DNA of 64,000 bases from Siphonodentalium dalli. Taxonomy: Eukaryota > Mollusca > Scaphopoda > Gadilida > Siphonodentaliidae. Shown here piece by piece: positions 32,201-41,386 of the stretch. The notes under the pieces are model-generated. The model ran no database searches. It was given only the letters and a program-made list of their open reading frames with translations, and was not told the origin of the DNA. Location of the stretch: positions 243,971,474 through 244,035,473 of the forward strand of contig CP136065.1 in assembly GCA_032622095.1 (NCBI GenBank), given 5' to 3'. A program made the position numbers and the translations under genes. Positions within the stretch are counted from its first letter, which is position 1. Each line of letters starts with the position of its first letter.

Positions 32201-35200
32201 ACACTGCCATCCAAACTTATATACAACGGTTCCAAGATTATGCTGCTCACTGCCAATTATAATATAAGAATTATTGATTCTCTGAACTTTTTAAATATGG
32301 CCCTAAGTAAATTACCTAAATGCTTCGGGTTGGATGAATTAAAAAAAGGATACTTCCCACATTATTTCAACAAGCTTGAAAATACAGACTATATAGGTGT
32401 TTATCCTGATGCGAGCGAATATGGTGTGGATACCATGACTGGTTCGAACAGAGACGCATTCTTGAAGTGGTATGACAGTAAACAAAATAGTGTTTTCAAT
32501 TTTCGTGAGGAAATATTGGCTTATTGTCAAAGTGACGTTGATATTCTCAGGAGAGCTTGTTTGTCATTCCGGACAATGTTTTTGGATATAACTGAGGATA
32601 AAATCGACCCGTTCCAGTATACAACCATTTCGGGCGCCTGTATGACAGCTTTCAAAACACTGTTTCTAGAAGAGACTTATACAGTGACTGTTGGTGCCGA
32701 GGAAAATGTTCCTATGGTCAAGGTGAATGGTGAATGTCGTCTTCTGCTAAACGATGCGTGGGTTAATGGAGATGGTTACGACATAACTCATGAAAAGTTC
32801 GTTTCTACACCCATCGCCAAAGTTCGATGTACACCACTACAGATACATTCCCAAGCGTCTATACAATGGTTGGATTACGAAGCATTAGATAGAGGTGTGA
32901 CAATTCAACACGCTAGAAATGGTGGGGAGTTGAAACTACCAGGCTCTAGGATGAAAGTAGATGGATTCTGCGCAGAGACCAACACTTGTTTCGAATTTAA
33001 CGGTAAACGCTCTTTATTATCGCTTCAACTGTTCCCTATTTCAACTGTTTAATGATAAGTTTAAATTGAATATATATTTAACATATAACAAACCACTCTT
33101 TATATTTTCAGGGTGTTTATATCATGGGTGCAAAATATGTTATGACACACAAAGACATCAGCTTAAAAATCCTTTATCCAAACTATCTATGCATGACTTG
33201 TACATGATGACGATGAAGAAAGAAATTGCCATTAGAGACGCGGGTTATAAATTAGTGACTATGTGGGAACATGATTGGACTAAGATAAAGACTTCATTAC
33301 CATCTATTAAAGAGTTTATTGAAAAATCTGATACCATGCCACCGCTCGAAGCCAGAGATGCGTTCTACGGGGGTCGGACTAACGCTGTCAAATTACGTCA
33401 TGACGTCACGGATCAGGAGAAAATACTATATATAGACTACACTAGTCTGTATCCATTTCAGGTACGTTGTTTTTATTACACACCATGTTTAAAACTCTGA
33501 TAAAATTGAAAAACAAATATTGAATGAAACCTTGAGTGAATGAAACTTTGAGAAAATAATTTTTATTTTTTTTATTTTCTAGAACAAGTACGCACGATAT
33601 CCAATTGGCCACCCCATCAGGATATACGAAAATTTCAAGGATATATCAGAATATTTCGGTGTGGCCAGAGTGAAAATACAACCACCGAAAGGACTTTCAC
33701 CCGGTGCTACCTGTCAGGTGATTATACGCTCAATATACTTTACAATCATATTACTTTAATATAAGTCCATTCTTATTTTTTTTTAGAACGTCACAACACG
33801 TCCATTCTAAAATACGTTAGAACTCATTTTTGTGTGTTTTGTAGGTCTAATGGCAAGCTGAAATTCGGCCTCTGTCGTAGCTGTATGGAGATAGAAAATA
33901 CAACCCTGTGCGTTCACGATGACTCTCTGAGAGCGATTACTGGTACATGGGCGATCCCGGAGATAGAGATGGCTGTTATTAAAGGTTATAAGATCATAAA
34001 AAATTATGAAATTATGCATTGGGCGTCGACGGTTCAATATAACAAATCAACAGGTGACGATGGGCTCTTCACATCATACATAGATAGGTTAGTAATAGTG
34101 ATAATCCTTCAATGACTCTCTTCTACTACAATTTTTCTTGACCATGAATATAGCAAAATTGCTTTGTATTATTTCATAGATTCCTGAAGGTGAAGCAGTC
34201 AGCTAGTGGATGGCCTGATTGGTGTCATAGTGAAAAAGATAAAGCCAAATACATATCTGACTATCTGGAGAATGAAGGAATACAGTTAGACTATGATAAG
34301 ATTGAGAAAAATCCTGGGCTTAGGAGCGTGGCTAAACTGATGTTGAACAGGTAATATATAACAATGTTTGTATAATAGAGTTGTGCAGAATATTTACCAA
34401 AAAAAAAAAAATATATATAAAAATAATTGTTAAAAATTATTAAAAAATTGATAAAAAAAAAGAAGACGCATAGTTATTTATATATATTTGTTAAATTGTA
34501 TAATAGAGATGTTCAGATAGGTTACCAAATTTTTTTTATTTTTTTTTTTTTAAATTAAAAAATATTATTAAAAAAAAAAAATTATTAAAAAATGGACGCA
34601 CAGCTATCTATATAGAGTTGTATAATTGTATAATATATATGTTCAGATGATTTACCATCAAAATATCCAGCAAAATATTATAAATTGTTAAAAAATTGAT
34701 TAAAAAATCGTAAATATTACAAAAAAAATCGTTTTAATGTTATATATATCACTAATCAATCATGTAATCACTCAGCTTTTGGGGAAAGTGGGGACAGAGG
34801 TCTAACATGCTACAGACGATGTTCATACACGAAAGAGAACCTGCGAAATTCTTCAATCTACTGAGTGATCCATCCAAGACTCTGAAAGACTTCCAGATAA
34901 TCGGGAATTCATGCATCAGAGTGCAATACACGTACAAGAATCATAGCATACCACAAGATAATTCTAACGTGTATCTGGCTCTTTTCACGACTACATATGC
35001 TCAACTGAAGTTGTACGATGCTCTCAACATTCTGGGTGATAGGGTACTATATTTCGATACAGGTAAATACGATATAAAAAGGGCGTGTAACTACCACTAT
35101 CTTATATGTTTGTATAGTAACAACCATTATATGGATTAGTACGTGTGGCAGTGTGTCTATGTGTATATGTGTCGCTGTATGTAGGTGCGTGCGCCTATCT

Positions 35201-35929
35201 ATATTTTATATGTTTGTATAGTAACACCCATCTCTATTTATATGGATTAGTATGCGCGCGTGTGTGTGTATGTTTGTATATGTATTTGCGTGTATGGGTG
35301 TATGTTTATGTGCGTGTGTGTGCGTGTGTGTATGTGTCGCTGTCTGTGCGTCTATGTGTTTGTGCATCTGTATAGTAACACTCATCTCTATTTATATGGA
35401 TTAGTATGCGCGCGTGTGTGTGTGTGTTTGTATATGTACTTGTGTGTATATCTATGTGTTTGTGCATCTGTATTAATTTCCAGTCTTTTTCTTTTCAGAT
35501 TCGGTCATATATATACAAGGACCTGGATGTCCTGACATATCGTTGGGTGATTATTTAGGCGATTTCACATCGGAAACAGACCCCGGGGATTATATAACAA
35601 ATTTTCGAACTGGAGGTGCTAAAAACTACAGTTATAAAACATTAAAGGGACAAACAGTGTGTAAAGTTCGTGGATTTACACTGAACTATAAAAATTCGAA
35701 AGTTATAAACTTTTCGGTTATGGACAAAATGATTTCTAGGAAACGAAAGCGGGAGTGCCACGATGAAGATGAGGAATCGCCTAGAAAAGTATACATTACT
35801 GAGAATAGGATCGTTCGAGCCAGAGACAAACCACTTATATTTAATCGTATTCAGGACAAAAGATACGATTTGGTCTATAACAAGAGAGTGGTGCAGGACG
35901 ATTATACAACATTACCTTTCGGATATTGA
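29235..35929 (+). CDS. Protein-primed DNA polymerase B (8 exons, one frameshift)
   Basis: Exons read 29235-31471, 31849-33002, 33112-33461, ~33583-33717, 33845-34087, ~34180-34350, 34776-35062 and 35499-35929, all with GT-AG borders. The N-terminus has ~12-residue repeats (NYQPVSAGLQPV), then Ser/Thr/Asn-rich repeats. Next comes a D-x-x-C ... H-x-D block that may be papain/OTU-like, then a Cys-rich zinc region. Exonuclease motifs are FIFYDFEATQ, IAHNSKAYDAVFLL and YCQSDVDIL. Polymerase motifs are YIDYTSLYPF, LNSFWGKWGQ (exons 6/7) and FDTDSV. The last is split by intron 7 inside the catalytic Asp codon. Compared with the copy at 24060-24180, exon 4 lacks 2 nt near 33695, so this copy is probably inactive. 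Confidence 0.88.
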
Positions 35930-36071
35930 TGCACTTATCTTTTGTATATTGGTTATGATTCTTTGCACGTATATAAATATATATAAACGATTATCATTTT
36001 TTCCCACACCTAGTTCCCTATCAAAAACTAAAAATTTTCACTATACAATTATTTTATTACGATGCTATATA

Positions 36072-37280
36072 TTACATAGGTATAAAAACGTTTCTGTCCT
36101 TGTCAATGATCATGTGTGCTGGGAAAGTTCCGTAAACTAAGATGACTGCTGTTTCTGGCAAAGCTTCACTGAACCTCATATCCAACTGTACTAAACCCTT
36201 GTTAATAGACCCTACATAATGTCCATAAGGCTCTATGCAGAATATGGTGTATCCATCTTTAAAGTAGTCTCTATTGATTGGTGTTTCTGGAAAAGCTCTA
36301 ATGAGATTATGGTACGCATCCAAATAATCGTCCTTTTTAAAGTTCAGGTTTAAGGGGCGGCTGGGTACTGATTGACCGTCAACTGTAACAGCTAGATGGT
36401 TTACATCATAATTTTTAAAGTTAAATGGGTTTTTGGTGTAGCTTCCGTTCAAAGCCTCTGCCTCTGTAAGCACTATAAGAATTCTTTGCGGAACATCATT
36501 TTGAAACAAGTTACTCGCTGTGAAATTAAAAGAGCCTTTGGCTACTGAAAAGGCTTTAATAATTGATTTCTCAAATGGGTATATAGCATCTTTCGTGCTG
36601 AGATTTCTCTCAATATCTTCTGTTTTGACGAAACATACTTTAAATTTAGCATCAGTGATCTTCAGTTTGTATTTTGGGGTAGCATCCGAACTCATTAAAC
36701 AGAAGGCATTTTTGCTGGGCCATAATGTTATTTTTACAGGCACCCCGTTCAAAATGTATCTATTTTGCTGACAGAGGTCATGTGAGATCGGGCCTGACAC
36801 TGACACTATAGCGCTGTCCTCGAAAAACACTTTTCTTTCTAGTAGACCCGCATTTGATGTAGTGGACTCCATATGTTTCGCTCTGTCCTTCGCATATAAT
36901 CGTTCAGTAAGGCTATATTTGTGTTGCATTGATGTAGATGTAAGTAACGTATCCAAATAACCCTTATATCCGTAGTAAGGTCCCATGGATCCCACTGGGG
37001 TTTGTTGTAACTCTACATTACAGTAACTAAATATTGATGATAGAGCCAAGTTAATGGGGCCGACTTTCGAGGTTGAAATCAATGGCGTACCATCTTCCTT
37101 AACGATCTTAATTTTGACACTGAGTGTAGAGTTCTTTAAATCGATATAATCATTCGATGTCCCCGGTATACAAAACTCTAAAGGTGAATTTTCTGTAATG
37201 GCAGTCACTGTATTGAAATCGACCCATTCTTTAGCTGGGGCAGCTGCACTGTCATAATCAAATGTTGGCAGGTTATTCAT
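36072..37280 (-). CDS. Major capsid protein (double jelly-roll type)
   Basis: 402 residues from the ATG at 37280 (MNNLPTFDYDSAAAPAKEW). Conserved Polinton capsid blocks are FCIPGTSNDYIDLKNSTL, the PINLALSSIFSYCNVEL strand, the region after KVFFEDSAIV with NRYILNGVPVKITLW, and KNPFNFKNYDVNHLAVTVDG. A C-terminal GYTIFCIEPYGHY and ALPETAVILVYG follow. The segment order matches the broken gene at 53647-54946. It overlaps the upstream small basic ORF by 8 bp. It should form the pseudohexagonal capsomers of the particle. The frame is fully open. Confidence 0.85.
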   Translation of the reverse strand: MNNLPTFDYDSAAAPAKEWVDFNTVTAITENSPLEFCIPGTSNDYIDLKNSTLSVKIKIVKEDGTPLISTSKVGPINLALSSIFSYCNVELQQTPVGSMGPYYGYKGYLDTLLTSTSMQHKYSLTERLYAKDRAKHMESTTSNAGLLERKVFFEDSAIVSVSGPISHDLCQQNRYILNGVPVKITLWPSKNAFCLMSSDATPKYKLKITDAKFKVCFVKTEDIERNLSTKDAIYPFEKSIIKAFSVAKGSFNFTASNLFQNDVPQRILIVLTEAEALNGSYTKNPFNFKNYDVNHLAVTVDGQSVPSRPLNLNFKKDDYLDAYHNLIRAFPETPINRDYFKDGYTIFCIEPYGHYVGSINKGLVQLDMRFSEALPETAVILVYGTFPAHMIIDKDRNVFIPM

Positions 37281-37455
37281 GATCAAACGCGTCAAGCACC
37301 CTTCGATATTTCCGTATTTTCTTTACAGCTGTCCGGGGTTTCCTCACTTTTTTTTTAATGACGGCTGCCTTCGTTATAGACTTCAAACCTCTAAATGATT
37401 TAACTGGCATATATGCCCTACGCGTGGCATCGTAATAATATCTAGTACCCACCAT
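37273..37455 (-). CDS. Small basic protein (possible core or penton-associated)
   Basis: 60 residues, strongly basic in the second half (KKKVRKPRTAVKKIRKYRR), starting MVGTRYYYDATRRAYMPVKS. It overlaps the minor capsid ORF by 14 bp and the major capsid ORF by 8 bp. Its position between the two capsid genes corresponds to 53313-53681 in element 2. Composition suggests binding to DNA inside the particle, in the way of adenovirus core peptides. There is no sequence domain I can name. Confidence 0.5.
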   Translation of the reverse strand: MVGTRYYYDATRRAYMPVKSFRGLKSITKAAVIKKKVRKPRTAVKKIRKYRRVLDAFDHE

Positions 37456-37828
37456 TTTGTATTATATTCAATGTGCAGTGAACTGATTTCGCATCAACTG
37501 GTTTAAAATTATGGTCTAGCATATATATCCTTATAAAGTGCCAAGAGCCAGGTTTAAGAGGGATATTTTCACCCCCACCAAAATCTTGACTATCATCACT
37601 GTAAAAGGCTCTTAGTACGGGTAACATAGATCTCGAAACTGTTGAATCCTGACAAATATCACAGCATATATACGTAACTATATCAACAGGCCATGGATTA
37701 ATATAAATTTGTTCTAATGCTACGGATCCGTCAGTTAACATATGAGGTAATGGTACAGTGAAATCTCCACCCACATTATCTGGAAAATAATCGTTGTATT
37801 TATCACTGGAAATATATAGCTTCATCAT
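37442..37828 (-). CDS. Minor capsid protein (single jelly-roll, penton type)
   Basis: 128 residues with the pattern FTVPLPHMLTDGSVALEQI, then IVTYICCDICQDSTV, MLPVLRAFYSDD and SWHFIRIYMLD. The same strand order and the DIC..S block recur in the 146-residue protein at 52876-53316. Polinton minor capsids are short single jelly-rolls encoded beside the major capsid, which fits. Its start shares the TGATG stop/start overlap with the integrase gene, suggesting coupled translation. Confidence 0.75.
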   Translation of the reverse strand: MMKLYISSDKYNDYFPDNVGGDFTVPLPHMLTDGSVALEQIYINPWPVDIVTYICCDICQDSTVSRSMLPVLRAFYSDDSQDFGGGENIPLKPGSWHFIRIYMLDHNFKPVDAKSVHCTLNIIQNGGY

Positions 37829-38889
37829 CAGTATTTAACTAGATCAACTTCAGGTATCCAACTATCGAATTTAGGGCCCCAGTTAAGCCACCTAACTAGA
37901 AGCTTGCCTCTACTTTTCTTTAAAACCTTCTTTATTTTGAATACTGTATCTTGAGTTATGATCACCAATTGTAGCTCTTGCTCATAAAATGAACCAGTGA
38001 CCGCCTCTTTGTCCCAATCAATTATCTTATAAACGTTTAGATTATCTCTTCTATATCTCTTTATTACTGTGAATATTTCACCCGTCCACTTTTGATAAAA
38101 TTCCTTTTCATAAACGTCCTTCAAATGCGAAATTCGTACTTTATCACCCAGTTTATATCGGTAGGGCTTTATAACACGTTCTTTACGTTTCAAAGCTAGT
38201 TCATATCTTGTTTCTGACTCGTTTTCGTTATTAATTTCAATCGGGGGACGACCGATTGATCTGTGTTTGGTACGATTATAAGTGTTTATTATGTCCTGTA
38301 GAACTAAACTGTAGTCCTGGCCTCCCGTGTGTACTATATATCTATAAATACGACTTTTCAAAGTTCGTATCAGTCGTTCAGCAAAATTCGCTTTAACTTC
38401 GCCTTGTGTGACTGAGTGAGATATTCTCTCCCTCTTCAACACGCGTTTAACTAAAGCATTACTATACTCCACCCCATGGTCTGTTCTAAGGACTTTTGGT
38501 CTTCTGGTTTCGGTAGCAAATATATCAGTAAATGCTGCACTCACATCTTTAGCACTTTTGGTCCTCATGGCTCGAACCCAAGCGAATCTGGAGAAGATAT
38601 CTATGCATACCAATATATATCTATAGGGACTGTCTGAAGCATTCATGTCAGCCAAATCACTATCCCAAAGACCGTCTAAACCGTCAGTAAAAACTTTGCT
38701 TCTGGGGAATTTAATCCGCTTCGGTCTGACTAACCCGTAAGTTTCCTGTGAACCTAACCAATCTCGTATTTTTTTCCTACTTAATGTGTGTATACCATCA
38801 TCCTTCACGGCTTTGTATAATCGCTGAACACCGCCCAAACTACCTTTCTTAGATGGGTCATAATAAATAGATTTCAAGTATTCATCCAT
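37828..38889 (-). CDS. DDE integrase with C-terminal chromodomain
   Basis: 353 residues. N-terminal helical DNA-binding region (residues 1-55, with YKAVKDDGIHTLSRKKIRDW). Catalytic core: D78 in LWDSDLADM, D137 in RTDHGVEYSN and E171 in NFAERLIRTLK. An SH3-like segment follows (YKLGDKVRISHLKDVYEKEF, about 240-260), then a chromodomain with KLLVRWLNWGPKFDSWIPEV near the end. It joins element ends to target DNA and produces the 6 bp duplication; the chromodomain may guide it to histone marks. It overlaps the TBP gene by 8 bp. The frame is intact, unlike the element-2 copy. Confidence 0.92.
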   Translation of the reverse strand: MDEYLKSIYYDPSKKGSLGGVQRLYKAVKDDGIHTLSRKKIRDWLGSQETYGLVRPKRIKFPRSKVFTDGLDGLWDSDLADMNASDSPYRYILVCIDIFSRFAWVRAMRTKSAKDVSAAFTDIFATETRRPKVLRTDHGVEYSNALVKRVLKRERISHSVTQGEVKANFAERLIRTLKSRIYRYIVHTGGQDYSLVLQDIINTYNRTKHRSIGRPPIEINNENESETRYELALKRKERVIKPYRYKLGDKVRISHLKDVYEKEFYQKWTGEIFTVIKRYRRDNLNVYKIIDWDKEAVTGSFYEQELQLVIITQDTVFKIKKVLKKSRGKLLVRWLNWGPKFDSWIPEVDLVKY

Positions 38890-39415
38890 TGTGAAACAAA
38901 CCTATTTCCATGAGTGTAGGATATATCACACCAATAATATCTTTTCGTTTTTTAACTCCCGTTATTAATATCTTTCCGCTACTGTGACATGTGAAATTTA
39001 TATTTTGTCTCTTGAAGTTTACTCCAGGGAACAACTCTGGTTCATAAATACCTCCCAAACAGTCAGTTATATTAACTAAATTCAGTTTATGACCGATGTC
39101 GTGAGTCAGTGATGAAGTAATCCTTTTTATTTTTTCCAATTTCACTGAAAATCCTAGTCTTTGAATTAATCTGGCATATTTTCTTAATTTGTTCACTGCA
39201 CACCTATAATCATACGATGCTCCCATAAATAATAACTGACCATTTTTGTATACCCAACAGCAACCACCGATAACACGGTTCTTCCATATTATTATCTTCG
39301 AGTTGTATACAACATCGCACAATTTATTAGTCAGTTCCTTCATATTGGGTTTAAAACCCACATTACCAGATATGACGAAGTTTGTATAACGTACCATTTT
39401 GGTGAAGTAATACAT
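38882..39415 (-). CDS. TATA-binding protein (TBP) homologue
   Basis: 177 residues, almost all TBP core. Repeat 1 (about 8-90) includes FVISGNVGFKPNMKELTNKL, NGQLLFMGASYDYRCAV and RKYARLIQRLGFSVKLEKIK. Repeat 2 (about 95-170) includes YEPELFPGVNF, HSSGKILITGVKKRKDI and IYPTLMEIGLF. The G-x-L/I-x-x-(M/T)-G-A/V strands, R-x-Y-A-R helix and E-P-E-L-F-P-G stirrup are diagnostic for TBP. No N-terminal extension is present. It is divergent enough not to be a recent host capture. It is expected to bind TATA boxes of the element's own genes, several of which are seen here. A later Met (MVRYTN) may be the true start. Confidence 0.88.
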   Translation of the reverse strand: MYYFTKMVRYTNFVISGNVGFKPNMKELTNKLCDVVYNSKIIIWKNRVIGGCCWVYKNGQLLFMGASYDYRCAVNKLRKYARLIQRLGFSVKLEKIKRITSSLTHDIGHKLNLVNITDCLGGIYEPELFPGVNFKRQNINFTCHSSGKILITGVKKRKDIIGVIYPTLMEIGLFHNG

Positions 39416-39435
39416 CTTTCAAAAGTTTATCCATC

Positions 39436-39705
39436 TTATACTCGTACTGGGGTGGGTTTACTTCCTATTGAAGGGGTGGGCAGTGCGATACCAATACCAG
39501 AACTCAATAGAGAAACCCATAATGTTTTAGGTTCTTTATCCAGTGATAAATTAATTATGGCCGTGATGATTATGATATAGAGTATTAACATCTGGCAAAA
39601 ATAGACCATTTCGGTGCGAGGAATCTTCTGACCTAACCAATCCCACTTTTCCGATATGCGTTCTGGATCCATTTTTATGCGTTCTGGATCCATTTTTTTC
39701 AACAT
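39436..39705 (-). CDS. Small single-span membrane protein
   Basis: 89 residues. The N-terminus holds a direct duplication of MDPERI. It is followed by EKWDWLGQKIPRTE and a hydrophobic span (MVYFCQMLILYIIIITAIIN). A conserved-looking juxtamembrane block follows (LWVSLLSSGIGIALPTPS). Such small membrane proteins are common in Polinton gene sets, but the role is unknown; membrane interaction during entry or assembly is a guess. It lies 20 bp downstream of the TBP start and 19 bp from the IAP stop. Confidence 0.55.
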   Translation of the reverse strand: MLKKMDPERIKMDPERISEKWDWLGQKIPRTEMVYFCQMLILYIIIITAIINLSLDKEPKTLWVSLLSSGIGIALPTPSIGSKPTPVRV

Positions 39706-39724
39706 CTTTACATCTTAGGTATCC

Positions 39725-40356
39725 TTATAACATGAAAATCCTAGTCATAGCAGTTATATTTTGTCTGCAAACTGGACATTTCTCTAAACCAATCGCACAC
39801 ATATCACACGCACAGACGTGTGAACACGGAAGAAAACATATATTTTTAGCCCCTTCCAGACATATAATACATTGGTCAATAGGTGTAATCTCGTGCGTAG
39901 AAACATCCATTGATGTACTAGGAATAGCTGCGTCCGGAGTATCCTGTCATTTTCCTCATAATGCAGTAGCCTGTCTATTTCACTCTCACTCAACCCCACT
40001 GTAAAACTCATAGCCTCGGGTTGGTCTCCCTTGACAAAATCAAAGAATCGTATGAGACTGCATCGGGGATAATGCTTCCTATGTTCTTCCATAGGGCTCT
40101 CCCCAATCTCCCATTTGAATAAACCCCCTCCACATTGAAAACATTTGACCCTGTCTTCACAACCTATATAATATAACCCCGCTTCTGCCATTTTTTCTGC
40201 AGGTATCACATCATTCCAACCCTCATACGTTAGTAATCTCGAACTTTTAGCACCCATGTCTGGTTGCCTAGGTATAACTTTTGGAAATATTCCATAATAT
40301 GTAGTCCAGCACAAATCAGAAAATGGTGGGATATCCATGTTTTTTTTTAATAACAT
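39725..40356 (-). CDS. Inhibitor-of-apoptosis protein (BIR + RING), frameshifted
   Basis: The likely start is the second Met (40338, MDIPPFSDLC). A single BIR domain runs from about residue 35 to 95: YEGWNDVIPAEKMAEAGLYY, then VKCFQCGGGLFKWEIGESP and EEHRKHYPRC, with the C-x2-C ... H ... C zinc ligands. A RING lies in the neighbouring frame: CIICLEGAKNICFLPCSHVC, then CDMCAIGLEKCPVCRQ. A one-base frame change between about 39912 and 39945 separates them. Viral IAPs block caspases or act as ubiquitin ligases. The indel probably inactivates the ligase part. Both halves are well conserved, so the break looks recent. Confidence 0.88.
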
Positions 40357-40450
40357 GAAGTATAAAGTTTCCTTATAGAATTGACAATATTTTTAGTACG
40401 TATTTGACGACTGTATAAAAAAGGGGTATTTCACTACAGCACTATTGGTC

Positions 40451-40715
40451 AAATCACGTTTTTACACAGTGTGAAATATATACTAAAATGCACTTAAAAC
40501 TTTTCTGAAATACGTCATTTCTAAAACGTCTATTAGAGGTTTATGAAACGTCCATTTCCACCAATGAACCGGATGCCAAATCACGTTTTTACAGAGTGCG
40601 AAATATATACTAAAATGCACTTAAAACTTTTCTCAAATACGTCATTTCTAAAACGTCTATTAGAGGTTTATGAAACGTCCATTTACACCAATGAACCGGA
40701 TGCCAAATGACACAT
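40451..40715. repeat. ~123 bp direct duplication
   Basis: Two near-identical copies (40451-40572 and 40574-40700) contain AAATCACGTTTTTACA, AAATATATACTAAAATGCAC and TAGAGGTTTATGAAACGTCC. They lie upstream of the IAP gene on its strand and could carry its promoter. Confidence 0.8.
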
Positions 40716-40860
40716 ATTTTTATACCCAATTGCATCATTTAAAAAAAAAAACGATTATTAGAACTTTTTAAATGGTTCAAATAATGACGGTATTTTTGTG
40801 TTGCAATAAATACAAAATCATTTCAATTCATATAATTTTATTTCGTAAGCCATTTAGATG

Positions 40861-41067
40861 TTAATACATTCTTCCTAAGTCCTGGTGGAATCCCTTTATC
40901 CCTATTTTGTCCACTGGTATTTTAGGTATATGACTCTGCTCTGGCATCCTTTCTTTGGCAGTTTCCCCGTTATCATTGATGATAGGTGGTGACACTTCTG
41001 GGCAATTTCTTATCAAATGTTCATATTTTTCATATGGTATTAAGATATTTTTACCAAACACAGCCAT
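40861..41067 (-). CDS. Small unknown protein, equivalent of 51181-51438
   Basis: 68 residues starting MAVFGKNILIPYEKYEHLIR with a Pro-rich tail. In element 2 the protein at the same place begins with a similar pattern (K-x-x-L-L-S-x-E-R-Y-x-x-L-L). Position next to the 102-residue protein and ATPase is conserved. The start lies 1 bp after the stop of the preceding ORF, indicating a shared transcript. No function can be assigned. Confidence 0.5.
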   Translation of the reverse strand: MAVFGKNILIPYEKYEHLIRNCPEVSPPIINDNGETAKERMPEQSHIPKIPVDKIGIKGFHQDLGRMY

Positions 41068-41068
41068 A

Positions 41069-41377
41069 TTATATATCTCTCAGAGGAATGAGTCTTAGTA
41101 AACTTTTGACTGCTTCTGGATTTCTTTTAAGAACTAACTTCTTTCTTCGTACTCCTAGCTTATGATCCGCTAATTGTCTATATATACTCTTATAGGGAAC
41201 TATTGTGTCCAAAGAAATAGTTAGTACACCTCGTATAACATTGATGGCTATTTCAGCTATAGCTCTAACTTGATCATATGATGAAGAATAAATGAGCGCC
41301 TTTAGTTGACTTTTAGAATCGGTTGATGCAAGCAGATACAAAAAATCCAAATTGTCTTTCACTAATTGACTAGCCAT
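41069..41377 (-). CDS. Small helical basic protein, equivalent of 52574-52897
   Basis: 102 residues, mostly helical. LKALIYSSSYDQVRAIAEIA is followed by INVIRGV, a YRQLADHKLGVRRKKLVLKR basic segment and a hydrophobic end (LLRLIPLRDI). The element-2 homologue has the same order (IIRTLSDNQLHAIVESVYNV, then basic RRLVSKRLTRNQQRR). This family is recurrent in Polinton-like elements. A capsid-interior or DNA-condensing role is a guess from charge. It starts 9 bp after the ATPase stop. Confidence 0.55.
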   Translation of the reverse strand: MASQLVKDNLDFLYLLASTDSKSQLKALIYSSSYDQVRAIAEIAINVIRGVLTISLDTIVPYKSIYRQLADHKLGVRRKKLVLKRNPEAVKSLLRLIPLRDI

Positions 41378-41386
41378 TTTTTCCCC

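Noticed and set aside
35145-35535. Open frames rich in Val/Cys/Tyr around 35.2-35.5 kb
   Set aside because: They are translations of a TG-rich microsatellite inside PolB intron 7, bounded by a good donor (35063) and acceptor (35498).
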